Origin: Hyphomicrobium zavarzinii ATCC 27496
Lineage (GTDB): Bacteria; Pseudomonadota; Alphaproteobacteria; Rhizobiales; Hyphomicrobiaceae
DNA: 64,000 nt
Assembly (NCBI RefSeq): GCF_000383415.1
Contig: NZ_KB911258.1
Location: 578,267 to 642,266, forward strand
Direction of reading: 5' to 3'
Under the pieces are notes generated by a model that worked only from the letters and a program-made list of their open reading frames with translations, searched no databases and was not told where the DNA came from. Shown one piece after another: positions 7,954 to 17,599 of the stretch (position 1 is the first letter of the stretch; each line of letters opens with the position of its first letter). The position numbers and the translations under genes are program-made.

Positions 7954-9081
7954 ATGGCCCGCGCTCCAGCCGTCCAGGAGATCGAGGAGCTGCCCGAGGC
8001 CGATCGCCTCGAAGGCTTTCCGCACCCGCGCGCCACCCAGCGCGTCTATGGCCACGAGGCCGCCGAGCACATGCTCGAAGCCGCGTTCGCATCCGGCCGC
8101 ATGCATCACGCCTGGCTGGTCGCAGGCGCGGAAGGCATCGGCAAGGCCACGCTCGCCTATCGCTTCGCCCGTTACGTGCTGGCCGATCCCGCCGAGCGAA
8201 CGCCCGGGACCCTCGACGTCGCGCCGGAGACGCGCGCTTTCCGCCAGGTTCTCGCGCTCTCCCATCCGGGCCTGCTCGTCATCCGCCGCGCCTACGATCA
8301 GAAGGGCAAGCGCTTCCCGGCGAGCATCCCGGTCGACGAGGTGCGCCGCCTCAAGACCTTCCTCGGCCGCACCACAGATGACGACGCCTGGCGCGTTGTG
8401 ATCGTGGATCGTGCGGACGAGCTCAACATCTCGGCCGCCAACGCGCTCCTGAAGTCGCTCGAGGAGCCGCCGCCGCGCACCGTGTTCCTTCTCATTTCGT
8501 CGGCTCCGGGACGCCTTCTCGTCACGATCCGCTCGCGCGTGCGCACGCTCGATTTGGCCCCGCTGGCGGAGGAGCCTCTGCGCCGCGCCGTGACCCAGGC
8601 CTTCGCGGCGAGCGGGGAGGAGGTATCGGGCGGCGCCCCCACCCCCTCGGAATGGGAACGGCTGGCGCGCCTCTCGGGCGGAAGCGTGCGCCGTGTCCTG
8701 TCGCTGCACGCTGCCAAGGGGCTCGCGCTCCACGACCGCATCTCCGCTATCTTGAGCGGTCTGCCCACGGTGGATTGGGGTGCCGTCCACGCGCTGGGGG
8801 ACGAGCTGTCCAGCCAGGCGGCCGACCAGCGCTACGAGCTCTTCTTCGAGCTTTTGACCGACTGGGTGGCCCGTCTCGTCAACGCGGAGGCCCGGGGCGA
8901 GGGGGATCCGGCCGAAATTGCCCTTGCGCGGCGGTTGATCGGCCCCGCTCGGCTTGCCACCTGGGCCGGCTTATGGGAAAGAGTGGCCGCGGACAAAGCC
9001 GAGACGGCGGCCCTCAACCTCGACCGGAAGGCCCTGATCCTCGACGTATTTACCCGCCTTGAGGCGGCCGCGCGCACGTGA
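7954..9081 (+). CDS. holB: DNA polymerase III subunit delta'
   Basis: 375 residues, an AAA+ clamp-loader subunit. The Walker A-like motif GAEGIGKAT lies near residue 56, and NALLKSLEEPPPRTVFLLIS is the conserved sensor-1 region that contacts DnaX. The C-terminal collar domain is present. It works in the clamp loader that places the sliding clamp on primed DNA. It directly follows tmk and precedes metG, a conserved alphaproteobacterial order. Confidence 0.93.
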   Translation: MARAPAVQEIEELPEADRLEGFPHPRATQRVYGHEAAEHMLEAAFASGRMHHAWLVAGAEGIGKATLAYRFARYVLADPAERTPGTLDVAPETRAFRQVLALSHPGLLVIRRAYDQKGKRFPASIPVDEVRRLKTFLGRTTDDDAWRVVIVDRADELNISAANALLKSLEEPPPRTVFLLISSAPGRLLVTIRSRVRTLDLAPLAEEPLRRAVTQAFAASGEEVSGGAPTPSEWERLARLSGGSVRRVLSLHAAKGLALHDRISAILSGLPTVDWGAVHALGDELSSQAADQRYELFFELLTDWVARLVNAEARGEGDPAEIALARRLIGPARLATWAGLWERVAADKAETAALNLDRKALILDVFTRLEAAART

Positions 9082-9234
9082 ACGGTTTTACCAGTGAAGG
9101 CCCGCTCGACGATGACCCGGTTCATGTCAGTGCCGATGCGCCCCGGCCGAATGTGACGGCTTGTCCGCGCGCGTTCGGCAGCGTGAACGATCGGCCAGTG
9201 AAACCCGGCGACAACCAAGTCTCCAAGAGGTCCC

Positions 9235-10854
9235 ATGAGCGGGCGAGCTAAATTCTACATCACCACGGCGATCTCCTATCCCAACGGCGTTCCCCACATC
9301 GGACACGCCTACGAGGCAATCGCCACCGACGCCATCGCACGCTTCGAGCGTCTCGATGGCAAGGACGTGTTCTTCCTCACGGGCACTGACGAGCACGGCC
9401 TCAAGATGAAGCAGACGGCGGTGAAGGAGGGCCTCACACCCCGCGCGCTCGCCGACCGCAACGCCGCGCGCTTCATCGAGATGGCGGCCACTCTGGGCCT
9501 GTCCAACGACGACTTCATCCGCACCACCGAGCCGCGTCACTACGAGACGTGCGAGGAGATCTGGCGGCGCATGGAGAAGGCCGGCGACATCTTCAAGAAG
9601 AAGTATGGCGGCTGGTATTCGGTGCGCGACGAGACCTACTACAAGGAATCGGAAACCGAGGTCCGCGAAGGCGTGCGCTACGCCATCCCGACGGGCACGC
9701 CCGTCGACTGGAACGAGGAGGAGACGTACTTTTTCCGCCTCTCCGCCTACCAGGATCGCCTGCTCGCCCACTACGACGCCAATCCCGATTTCATCCTGCC
9801 CGTGGAGCGCAGGAACGAGGTCGTGAGCTTCGTGAAGAGCGGGCTCGAGGATCTTTCGATCTCCCGTTCGACGCTCGACTGGGGCATTCCCGTACCGGAT
9901 GCGCCGGGCCACGTCATGTACGTGTGGGTGGACGCATTGACGAACTACGTCACTGCGACCGGCCTCCTCAACAAGCCGGTCGGGCCGCGCGCGGACTTCT
10001 GGCCGGCGGACGTGCACGTCATTGGCAAGGACATCGTGCGCTTCCACGCCGTCTACTGGCCGGCCTTTCTGATGTCGGCGGGTGTCGATCTGCCAAAGCG
10101 CATCTTTTCGCATGGGTTCGTGCTGAACAAGGGCGAGAAGATGTCGAAGTCGGTCGGCAACGTGGTCGATCCGTTCGATCTCGTGCGCGCCTATGGCCGC
10201 GATCAGCTGCGCTACTTCTTCCTGCGCGAGGTGATGTTCGGCCAGGACGGCAACTATTCGCCGGAGGCCATCGCCAACCGCATCAACGCTGACCTCGCGA
10301 ACAACCTCGGCAACCTCGCGCAGCGCTCGCTGTCGATGATCTACAAGAACTGCGACGGCAAGATTCCGGAGCCGGGCGCGTTCACGGCTGAGGACAGCGC
10401 GATCCTCGCGGCAACGGACGCCCTCTATGGCGAAGCCCGCGCCGCGATGGATAAGCAGGCCGTCACCCGCTACCTCGACGCCGTGTGGGCAGTGATCGCG
10501 GACGCCAACCGCTACTTCGCGGCCGAGGAGCCGTGGGCGAAGAAGAAGACGGACCCCAAGCGCATGGAGACCATTCTCTATGTGACGGCCGAGATCGTGC
10601 GCCAGTTCGGCATCCTCGCGCAGCCTGTTATGCCGGAGCTTGCGGGCAAGCTGCTCGACCTGCTGCTGCCTGGCGATACGGAGGCGCGCGCCTTCGCGAA
10701 GCTCGGAGCCGCCGGCCGCCTTGTGCCCGGCGCCGCGATCCCCGAGCCGCAGGGCGTCTTCCCGCGCTACGTGGATCCGGAGGAGGCTGCGAAGCCCGCC
10801 CCTGCGCCCAAGCCGCCGAAGCAGAAGAAGGGCGGAAAGCCCGAGACGACCTAA
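9235..10854 (+). CDS. metG: Methionyl-tRNA synthetase
   Basis: 539 residues. It charges tRNA-Met with methionine. Class I signatures are HIGH (21-24) and KMSKS (302-306). The connective-peptide region [15 protein letters not shown] lacks the zinc-binding cysteine knuckles, so this is the zinc-less MetRS type. The C-terminus ends in a Pro/Lys-rich tail rather than a tRNA-binding EMAP domain. AAGAGG upstream of the ATG at 9235 supports the start. The 153 bases after holB show no evident feature. Confidence 0.96.
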   Translation: MSGRAKFYITTAISYPNGVPHIGHAYEAIATDAIARFERLDGKDVFFLTGTDEHGLKMKQTAVKEGLTPRALADRNAARFIEMAATLGLSNDDFIRTTEPRHYETCEEIWRRMEKAGDIFKKKYGGWYSVRDETYYKESETEVREGVRYAIPTGTPVDWNEEETYFFRLSAYQDRLLAHYDANPDFILPVERRNEVVSFVKSGLEDLSISRSTLDWGIPVPDAPGHVMYVWVDALTNYVTATGLLNKPVGPRADFWPADVHVIGKDIVRFHAVYWPAFLMSAGVDLPKRIFSHGFVLNKGEKMSKSVGNVVDPFDLVRAYGRDQLRYFFLREVMFGQDGNYSPEAIANRINADLANNLGNLAQRSLSMIYKNCDGKIPEPGAFTAEDSAILAATDALYGEARAAMDKQAVTRYLDAVWAVIADANRYFAAEEPWAKKKTDPKRMETILYVTAEIVRQFGILAQPVMPELAGKLLDLLLPGDTEARAFAKLGAAGRLVPGAAIPEPQGVFPRYVDPEEAAKPAPAPKPPKQKKGGKPETT

Positions 10855-10906
10855 ATCAACCCCTTGCCCACCGCATTCCGTTAAGAGGGCGAGGGAGGAG
10901 TGCCCG

Positions 10907-11710
10907 ATGCTGGTTGACCACCACTGCCACCTGGATTTCCCCGAGTTCGCGCCAGATCTCGCGGGTGTGGTCGCGCGCGCGAAAGCGGCCGGCGTCGGCA
11001 CCATGGTCACCATCTCAACCCGCATCCGGAAGTTCGATCAGATCCTCGCCGTCGCGGAGCGCTTCGACGATGTGTGGTGCTCCGTCGGCACCCACCCGCA
11101 CAACGCGGACGAGGAGCGCGGCATCCCGTCGAGCGAGATCGTGACGCTCTCGCAGCATCCGAAGGTGGTGGCGGTGGGCGAGGCGGGCCTCGATTACTAT
11201 TACAAGAACGGCAGCCCCGAGGCTCAGGCCGAAGGCTTCCGTGCCCACATCGCGGCGGCGCGAGAAACCGGCCTCCCGCTCGAGATCCACACGCGCGAAG
11301 CCGACGCCGATACGCTCGCCATCCTTGAGGACGAGCACAAGAAAGGCGCGTTCCCCGCCGTGCTTCACTGCTACACCGGCGGGCGCGAGCTGGCGCTGCG
11401 GGCCGTCGATCTCGGTCTCTATGTGTCCTTCAGCGGCGTGATCAGCTTCAAGAAGACGGAAGCGTTGCAGGAGATCGCGCGCGACGTGCCGCTCGATCGC
11501 ATCCTGGTCGAAACCGACGCGCCGTTCCTCGCGCCCGTGCCCTATCGCGGCAAGACCAACGAGCCCGCCTACGTCGTGCATACCGCGTCCGCTCTCGCGC
11601 GCATCCGTGGCGTCTCGGAAGCCGAGATCGCGCGCGCGACGACCGACAACTTTTTCCGCCTCTACACCAAGGCGCGGCGGCCGCAGACGGCGGAGATGGC
11701 CGCCCCATGA
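10907..11710 (+). CDS. tatD: TatD-family metal-dependent deoxyribonuclease
   Basis: 267 residues. The N-terminal metal motif HxH (H6, H8 in MLVDHHCHLDF), a GEAGLDYYY segment, HTREAD, HCYTG and ETDAPFLAP match the TatD/YcfH amidohydrolase family, which has 3'-5' DNase activity. GAGGGAGGAG lies just before the ATG at 10907. Its stop overlaps the start of the next gene as ATGA, so the two are coupled. Confidence 0.93.
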   Translation: MLVDHHCHLDFPEFAPDLAGVVARAKAAGVGTMVTISTRIRKFDQILAVAERFDDVWCSVGTHPHNADEERGIPSSEIVTLSQHPKVVAVGEAGLDYYYKNGSPEAQAEGFRAHIAAARETGLPLEIHTREADADTLAILEDEHKKGAFPAVLHCYTGGRELALRAVDLGLYVSFSGVISFKKTEALQEIARDVPLDRILVETDAPFLAPVPYRGKTNEPAYVVHTASALARIRGVSEAEIARATTDNFFRLYTKARRPQTAEMAAP

Positions 11711-12501
11711 GCCTGCGTCTCACGATCCTCGGGTGCGGCTCCTCCGGCGGCGTGCCGCGCATTGGCGCCATGTGGGGCAGATGCGATCCGCAAAACCCCC
11801 GGAACCGCCGCCGCCGTTGCGCGATGCTGGTCGAGCGGCGCGGCCCGGGCGGCGTCACCAGCATCCTGATCGACACCCCGCCGGATCTGCGCGAGCAGCT
11901 TCTCTCCGTGCGCGCCGACGCACTCGATGCGGTGCTCTTCACGCATGACCACGCAGATCACACGCACGGTATCGACGACCTGCGCATGGTGGCCTACGCC
12001 ATGAAGAGCCGCGTGCCCTGCTATTTCGATCCGGTAACGCGCGAAAGTCTCGTCACCCGCTTCGCCTATTGCTTCGAGACGCCGGCCGGCTCCACCTACC
12101 CGCCGATCCTCGTCCCGAAAACGCTGACTCCGGGCGAGATGATCAGCGTCGAGGGCGCGGGCGGTCCGATCGATGTGCTGCCCATCCGCCAGTTTCACGG
12201 CGATATAGAAAGCCTCGCGTTCCGGTTCGGCTCCGTGGCGTATTCGCCTGATGTGTCGGCGTTGCCGCTCGATTCGGTGGCGTTGCTGGAAGACCTGGAT
12301 CTCTGGATCGTCGACGCGTTGCGCTACACGCCCCATCCCAGCCATTTCTCCGTGAAGGAGGCGCTGGAGCACATTGCGCGTCTCCGCGCCAAACGCGCCA
12401 TCCTCACCCACATGACCGGCGATCTCGACTACGAGGCGCTGCGCCGTGAGCTTCCAGCAAACGTCGAACCCGCCTACGACAACATGGTGATCGAAGTCTG
12501 A
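11707..12501 (+). CDS. MBL-fold metallo-hydrolase (PhnP-like phosphodiesterase family)
   Basis: 264 residues. The metallo-beta-lactamase signature is present as H80-D-H82-A-D84-H85, with further ligands in RQFHGD and the late THMTGDLDYE segment. The opening ILGCGSSGGVPR is typical of the cyclic-phosphate phosphodiesterase (PhnP-like) branch. The substrate in this genomic position (metG-tatD-MBL) is not established; PhnP activity is only one possibility because no phn genes are nearby. It is the last gene of the tmk operon, with a 4-base overlap with tatD. Confidence 0.85.
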   Translation: MSLRLTILGCGSSGGVPRIGAMWGRCDPQNPRNRRRRCAMLVERRGPGGVTSILIDTPPDLREQLLSVRADALDAVLFTHDHADHTHGIDDLRMVAYAMKSRVPCYFDPVTRESLVTRFAYCFETPAGSTYPPILVPKTLTPGEMISVEGAGGPIDVLPIRQFHGDIESLAFRFGSVAYSPDVSALPLDSVALLEDLDLWIVDALRYTPHPSHFSVKEALEHIARLRAKRAILTHMTGDLDYEALRRELPANVEPAYDNMVIEV

Positions 12502-12535
12502 CAGGCGAACTTCGGCCGTGCCGCTCCCACATCGG

Positions 12536-12585
12536 CGTCACTCCGGCGAAGGCATGAGCCTGGACACGTCGAAGGCAGGCCTGAG
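12536..12585. repeat. Degenerate copy of the dispersed palindromic repeat (locus B, left)
   Basis: Begins GCGTCACTCCGGCGAAGG and ends CACGTCGAAGGCAGGCCTGAG. The last 21 bases match the end of the unit at 12751-12801 almost perfectly, so these are diverged copies of one longer element. Confidence 0.6.
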
Positions 12586-12688
12586 AGTCCCATGTCCCAA
12601 CGCGTCGATTGCCAGCAATCCGACAAGTGACGGTCGAGACCGAGATGAGGCATCCTGAGCACCACGCCTCCACGCGTGGACGAATGCC

Positions 12689-12801
12689 GTCTGGATCCCG
12701 ACCTGCGCCGGGATGACGTCGGAGTATGGCGGGCCGTCAGCCTACATTCAACGTCACCCCGATGAAGATCGGGGTCCAGACACGTCGAAGGCAGGCCCGA
12801 G
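12689..12801. repeat. Dispersed palindromic repeat, inverted pair (locus B, right)
   Basis: Left arm 12689-12722 (GTCTGGATCCCGACCTGCGC...) and right arm 12751-12801 (ACGTCACCCCGATGAAGATC...) form an inverted pair like locus A. The MBL-SDR intergenic interval (12502-12848) consists largely of these repeats; I see no gene in it. Confidence 0.8.
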
Positions 12802-12848
12802 GTTCAAATGCCGAAGCACGCGCATTGGGCAGTTTCGCGCTGCTAAGC

Positions 12849-13604
12849 TCAGGCGTCGTTGCTGGCTGCGAGCGACGCGGCCACGCCGTCCGGATGATAG
12901 CGCACCACGTCCCCGTTGCGCTCGGAAGCAGGCAGGAGGAGGGGAAGCGCGAAGGCCGCAACCTGCGCCGGATCTGCGAGCTTGCTCTTGTCCTCGCCCG
13001 GGAACGCCTTGGCGCGGAGGCCGGTCCGCATGGGCGTGGGGTCGAGCAGCGCAACGCGCGCATTGGTGTTCGCGAGCTCTTGCGCGTAGGTCTTGGCCAG
13101 CGCCTCGAGCCCGGCTTTCGAAACGGCATACGGCCCCCAGTACGCGTCGTTTCCGTGAGCCGCTTCGCACGTGACGAACAGCGCACGGCCCGCGTCAGAC
13201 CGCTTGAGCAGCGGATCGAGCGTGCGGATGAGCCGCCAGTTGGCCGTGAGATTGATGTCGAGCACGGAGTTCCAGGCATCGGCGCTCACATGCGGCAGCG
13301 GCGAGAGCGAGCCGAGAATGCCGCCGGCCGCGACCAGAACGTCGAGCTTGCCCCAGCGCTGGTAGATCACCGGACCGAGCTGGTCGATGCGATCGGCGGC
13401 ACGCAGGTCGAGCTTCAGGATCGTCGCGTGCCCGCCCACCGCGCGGATCTCGTCGTCGAGCTCTTCGAGAGCACCCGCCGAGCGAGCGCAGATGACGACG
13501 TGAGCCCCCTCGCGCGCCAGCGCCAGCGCCATTTCACGGCCGAGCCCTCGTGACGCGCCGGTGACGAGGGCGAGACGGTCCTTGAAGCGGGGGCGCGATG
13601 CCAT
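12849..13604 (-). CDS. Short-chain dehydrogenase/reductase
   Basis: 251 residues. It has the NAD(P)-binding TGASRGLG motif (15-22) and the catalytic pair Y159 and K163 in YAVSK. At the position of the usual catalytic serine the sequence reads FVTCEAA, placing Cys146 there, which is unusual for an active SDR. The substrate is unknown. It lies downstream of purF on the same strand after a 317-base gap; an SDR at this site is conserved in related genomes (general knowledge, not checked). Confidence 0.85.
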   Translation of the reverse strand: MASRPRFKDRLALVTGASRGLGREMALALAREGAHVVICARSAGALEELDDEIRAVGGHATILKLDLRAADRIDQLGPVIYQRWGKLDVLVAAGGILGSLSPLPHVSADAWNSVLDINLTANWRLIRTLDPLLKRSDAGRALFVTCEAAHGNDAYWGPYAVSKAGLEALAKTYAQELANTNARVALLDPTPMRTGLRAKAFPGEDKSKLADPAQVAAFALPLLLPASERNGDVVRYHPDGVAASLAASNDA

Positions 13605-13921
13605 GACTGGCCTTTCAGGCGTCTTCCGGGCGGAAGCGCGTTGGTTTTATCGTGAGCCAAGAAGGAGACTGTAAGCCGGGAAGCTTGCGGCAGAGAAGTG
13701 CCGCCTCTCGGATTAGTTTCCAAGAGGAAAGCACGCCGCAGGGCCGGATTTGTTCTAGAGGGTCATATGCAAGTCTAGGGCGTCGCTACACCAGCTCTCC
13801 GGATAGCTATCGCTCCGGGCACCACGCGCGCTCAAAAACGGGCGAGCCAGCCTTCGAGGCGCGGCCCAGTCCGACGCTCTCGGCGCGGGGAGGAACGAGA
13901 GGAGGGGGCCGCCTGCCGGGG
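13605..13921. other. Intergenic region between purF and the SDR
   Basis: 317 bases. A short stem-loop GCGGCA/TGCCGC lies at 13687-13704. No gene, strong promoter or clear terminator was recognised. Confidence 0.4.
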
Positions 13922-15421
13922 CTAGCCCACTTCCGCGAGAAGCGAGAGCTGGCGCGTTCCGGCGAGACCGTTCTGGTCCGTCAGCTCGGTCGGGTACTCG
14001 CCGGTGAAGCAGTGATCGGTGAACTGCGGAGCACGCGCATCGCGGCCCTCGTAGCCCACGGCGCGATAGATGCCGTCCACGGAGAGGAACGCCAGGCTGT
14101 CGGCCCCCATGAAGGCGCGCATGCCTTCGAGATCGTAGTTGGCGGCCAGCAGCGCCTTCTTGCTCGGCGTGTCGATGCCGTAATAGTCCGAGTGCGTGAT
14201 CGGCGGCGACGAGATGCGCATGTGCACCTCCTTGGCGCCCGCTTCGTACATCAGCTGCACGATCTTCTTCGATGTGGTGCCGCGCACCACGCTGTCGTCG
14301 ATGAGCACGATGCGCTTGCCGCGAATGACGCCCGCGTTGGCCGAATGCTTGAGCTTCACGCCGAGCGCCCGGATCTGCTGCTCCGGCTCGATGAAGGTGC
14401 GGCCGACATAGTGGTTGCGGATGATGCCGAGCTCGAACGGAATGCCGGATTCGCGCGCAAAGCCGATCGCGGCGGGCACACCCGAGTCGGGAATGGGCAC
14501 GATGACGTCGGCTTGGACGGGAGTCTCGCGGGCGAGCTGCACGCCCATCTGCTGGCGCACGTCATAGACCGACCGACCGCCGATGATGCTGTCGGGGCGG
14601 GCGAAGTAGATGTACTCGAAGATGCACGGGCGCGCGGGGCGGCGCGGATAAGGGCGATGGCTCTCGAGCCCCGCTTCCGTGATCACCACGACTTCACCGT
14701 TCTCGACCTCGCGCAGGAACTCGGCGCCCACGATATCGAGCGCGCAGGTTTCCGAGGCGAGCACGTAGGCATCGCCGATCTTGCCGATCACCAGCGGACG
14801 GATGCCGACCGGATCGCGAGCGCCGATCATCATGTCGTTGGTGAGGCAGACGAGCGCCCAGGCGCCTTCGATCTGCCGCGTCGCCTCGACGAAGCGCTCG
14901 ACCATGCGCCGCTTCTTGGAGCGCGAGAGAAGGTGGAGGATGACCTCGGTGTCCGAGGTGGAGGGGAAGATGGCGCCGGAGCTGATCAGCTCCTGGCGGA
15001 GCGTGAGGGCGTTGGTGAGGTTGCCGTTGTGGGCCACGGCAAATCCGCCGGTATCGATATCCGCATAGAGCGGCTGGACGTTCTTGAGGGCGGGCTCGCC
15101 GGTGGTCGAGTAGCGGTTATGACCCACCGCCATGCTGCCCTTCAGGCGATGGATGACGCCCGCCTCGTTGAAGTTGTCGCCGACGAGACCGAGGCGCCGC
15201 TCCGAGTGGAACTGCTTGCCGTCGTAGGTCACGATGCCGGCTGCTTCCTGGCCGCGATGCTGAAGGGCGTGGAGGCCGAGCGCCGTGATCGCAGCCGCTT
15301 CGGGGTGTCCAAAAACACCGAAGACTCCGCATTCCTCGCGGAGTCTGTCGTCGCCCATCCGAGACAGGCCGAAATCAGGAAATTCCTCGCTCCCGGATTT
15401 GGGCGCGTGATCGTGCGTCAT
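13922..15421 (-). CDS. purF: Amidophosphoribosyltransferase (glutamine PRPP amidotransferase)
   Basis: 499 residues. It catalyses the first committed step of purine synthesis, PRPP plus glutamine to phosphoribosylamine. Cys31 in EECGVFGVFG is the Ntn-hydrolase nucleophile, implying that a 30-residue propeptide is removed, as in the Bacillus-type enzyme. The PRPP-binding loop reads VLIDDSVVRGTTSKK. Four-cysteine Fe-S ligation is typical of this subclass but was not verified residue by residue. It follows cvpA on the same strand. A 13-base tandem repeat lies 40-65 bases upstream of the start. Confidence 0.96.
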   Translation of the reverse strand: MTHDHAPKSGSEEFPDFGLSRMGDDRLREECGVFGVFGHPEAAAITALGLHALQHRGQEAAGIVTYDGKQFHSERRLGLVGDNFNEAGVIHRLKGSMAVGHNRYSTTGEPALKNVQPLYADIDTGGFAVAHNGNLTNALTLRQELISSGAIFPSTSDTEVILHLLSRSKKRRMVERFVEATRQIEGAWALVCLTNDMMIGARDPVGIRPLVIGKIGDAYVLASETCALDIVGAEFLREVENGEVVVITEAGLESHRPYPRRPARPCIFEYIYFARPDSIIGGRSVYDVRQQMGVQLARETPVQADVIVPIPDSGVPAAIGFARESGIPFELGIIRNHYVGRTFIEPEQQIRALGVKLKHSANAGVIRGKRIVLIDDSVVRGTTSKKIVQLMYEAGAKEVHMRISSPPITHSDYYGIDTPSKKALLAANYDLEGMRAFMGADSLAFLSVDGIYRAVGYEGRDARAPQFTDHCFTGEYPTELTDQNGLAGTRQLSLLAEVG

Positions 15422-15460
15422 GGCTGCCTCCCGCTAAAGCATCCGCCGCAACTTCTTACG

Positions 15461-15486
15461 CAAGTACACGCAACAAGTACACGCAA
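15461..15486. repeat. 13-base perfect tandem repeat upstream of purF
   Basis: CAAGTACACGCAA occurs twice head-to-tail (15461-15473 and 15474-15486); on the purF strand it reads TTGCGTGTACTTG. The position in the purF leader would suit an operator or a transcript element, but no regulator is known for it here. Confidence 0.6.
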
Positions 15487-15602
15487 CGGGTGCTCGTCGC
15501 ACACATCCGGAGGGTCTTACACCGCCGTTGCATGCGCGGAATATATGATAATCGAAGGACTGTTAAAGAGCTTTGTTGCGAATGTCGCGGATCTGTCACC
15601 GC

Positions 15603-16154
15603 CTATTGCGCAGGGGGCTCACTGGGGGCCGGAGGCTGCGACAGAGTGGTCGGCATATAGGTCTCGAGCGCACCCCGGATCACGTTTCCGGTGGCCCTGA
15701 TATAGGGCGTGGACAGACCATCGCGTACCCATGGCAGGTGGTTCTGCTCGTCCGGAACAAAAGAAGCGTAGAACATGTAAGGGATTACGACGAGCAGGAA
15801 GCCGCGGGCCAGTCCGAACAGGAAGCCCAGGATGCGGTCGATCATGCCGACGCTGCTATCCAGGATCGCGTCCGAGATGCGGGCCGTGATCAAGTGAACA
15901 ATGATGAGGACAATCAAAAAGATGACCGCGCCGATGGCAATCTGCGCCACCGCGACCTGCGTGTTGAGCTGGGCGGCCATGTCCTCGGCCACCTTCTTGT
16001 GATTCAACACGAAATAGAGGGTGGCACCGGCCGCCGCGATCCACGACAGGATCGACATCAGCTCGCGCGTGAGCCCGCGGTACATGGCGAGCAGCGCGGA
16101 AATGAAGCAGACCGCGAGCACGGCGGCGTCGAGATAGGTGAGCGGCCCGATCAT
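15603..16154 (-). CDS. cvpA: CvpA family inner-membrane protein
   Basis: 183 residues with four predicted membrane helices (about 7-24, 28-46, 66-89 and 103-127) and the DRILGFLFGLARGFLLVV segment typical of CvpA. E. coli CvpA is known for colicin V export and membrane stress phenotypes; its molecular role is unclear. The tail is Pro-rich (PPAPSEPPAQ). It lies between radA and purF, the classical order. Confidence 0.92.
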   Translation of the reverse strand: MIGPLTYLDAAVLAVCFISALLAMYRGLTRELMSILSWIAAAGATLYFVLNHKKVAEDMAAQLNTQVAVAQIAIGAVIFLIVLIIVHLITARISDAILDSSVGMIDRILGFLFGLARGFLLVVIPYMFYASFVPDEQNHLPWVRDGLSTPYIRATGNVIRGALETYMPTTLSQPPAPSEPPAQ

Positions 16155-16219
16155 GATCTAGGCTCCTCCAAAAGCGGGAAGCGGCATTATAAGCGATATC
16201 TTTGAGTGTCCCTGGCCGT

Positions 16220-17596
16220 TCAGTCGCATGGGAGAAGGTCCTCCGCAAGCTCCTTCAGATGGGAAATCCTGCGAAGTGTGAGCTTCGCCCCGTCGGCGTT
16301 CGGGTCGCCGCTGGCCGGGATGACGGCCTCCGTGAACCCGAGCTTGGCGGCCTCCTTGAGGCGGAGCCCCATGTGGGGGCTTGCCCTCACCGCGCCCGAA
16401 AGCGAGATCTCGCCGAAGTGGATCTGCTGAGGATCGAGCGCTTGGTTCGAGCGCGAGGCGAGAAGAGCGGCAGCGGCCGCGAGGTCGGCCGCAGGCTCCA
16501 TGATGCGAAGCCCGCCCGCCACGTTCAGGTAAACGTCGTGATGGGCGAACGAGACGCCGCACCGCGCCTCGAGCACCGCGATCAGCATCGCGAGCCGGCT
16601 CTGCTCCCAGCCGACCACCGCGCGGCGTGGCATGCCGAGGCCGGAAGGCGCGACGAGCGCCTGGATCTCGACCAGGATCGGGCGCGTGCCTTCCATTCCA
16701 GCGAACACCGCGGTGCCCGGCGCCTTGATGTCGCGCTCGCCGAGGAAAAGCTCGGAAGGGTTGGCGACCTCGCGCAGCCCGGCGCCCGCCATCTCGAACA
16801 CGCCGATCTCGTCCGTGGCGCCGAAGCGGTTCTTGGTGGAGCGCAGGATACGGTAGGTATGCCCCCGGTCGCCCTCGAAGGAGAGCACGGTGTCGACGAC
16901 GTGCTCCACCGCCTTGGGCCCGGCGATCTGGCCCTCTTTGGTGACGTGTCCGACGAGCAGCAGCGCGCAGCCCGCAGACTTGGCGTAGCGGACGAGCGAC
17001 TGCGTCGCCGCCCGCACCTGGCTCACGGAGCCGGGCGCGGCTTCGAGCGCGTCGGTCCATAGCGTCTGGATGGAATCGATCACGACGAGATCGGCCTTGG
17101 GCTCGGCTGCAAGCGTCGCGAGAATATTGGTGAGGCTCGTCTCGGCGGCGAGCGCGACCGGTGCATCCGCGAGGCCGAGGCGGCTCGCGCGGAGCCGCAC
17201 CTGGGCCGAGGCTTCCTCGCCAGAAAAATAGATCGCGCGCCGCCCCGCGCGCCCGAGCGAGGCCGCAAGCTGAAGCAGCAGCGTCGATTTGCCGATGCCC
17301 GGCTCGCCCGAGATCAGCAGCACCGAGCCCGGCACGATGCCGCCGCCGGTGACGCGGTCGAGCTCCGGCATGCCCGTGAGCAGGCGAGGGGCTTCTTGAG
17401 GTGCCCCCGTAAGCGTTTCGAGCGTGAGCACCCGCCCTTTGCTGGCCTTGGCGAGCCCGGTCCCCGGCGGGGGCGGCGACGCCATCTCCTCGACGATGGT
17501 GTTCCAGTCGCCGCATGAGCCGCATTTGCCCGCCCAGCGCGCGGAGATCGCCCCGCAGCTCTGGCAGACGAAGCTCGATTTCGCGGCCTTGGCCAT
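16220..17596 (-). CDS. radA: DNA repair protein RadA (Sms)
   Basis: 458 residues. It is a RecA-like ATPase that drives branch migration during recombinational repair. The N-terminal C4 zinc finger uses C11, C14, C25 and C28. Walker A is GEPGIGKST (97-105), the RadA-specific KNRFG motif follows, and the C-terminal third is the Lon-like domain. Only three bases separate it from the upstream alr stop, so the two are cotranscribed. Confidence 0.96.
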   Translation of the reverse strand: MAKAAKSSFVCQSCGAISARWAGKCGSCGDWNTIVEEMASPPPPGTGLAKASKGRVLTLETLTGAPQEAPRLLTGMPELDRVTGGGIVPGSVLLISGEPGIGKSTLLLQLAASLGRAGRRAIYFSGEEASAQVRLRASRLGLADAPVALAAETSLTNILATLAAEPKADLVVIDSIQTLWTDALEAAPGSVSQVRAATQSLVRYAKSAGCALLLVGHVTKEGQIAGPKAVEHVVDTVLSFEGDRGHTYRILRSTKNRFGATDEIGVFEMAGAGLREVANPSELFLGERDIKAPGTAVFAGMEGTRPILVEIQALVAPSGLGMPRRAVVGWEQSRLAMLIAVLEARCGVSFAHHDVYLNVAGGLRIMEPAADLAAAAALLASRSNQALDPQQIHFGEISLSGAVRASPHMGLRLKEAAKLGFTEAVIPASGDPNADGAKLTLRRISHLKELAEDLLPCD

Positions 17597-17599
17597 CTC

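Noticed and set aside
9127-11025. A 632-codon minus-strand frame opposite metG
   Set aside because: Antisense of a certain gene, no family resemblance.
13652-15700. A 682-codon plus-strand frame opposite purF
   Set aside because: Antisense shadow of purF; composition is typical of reverse-frame reading of high-GC coding DNA.
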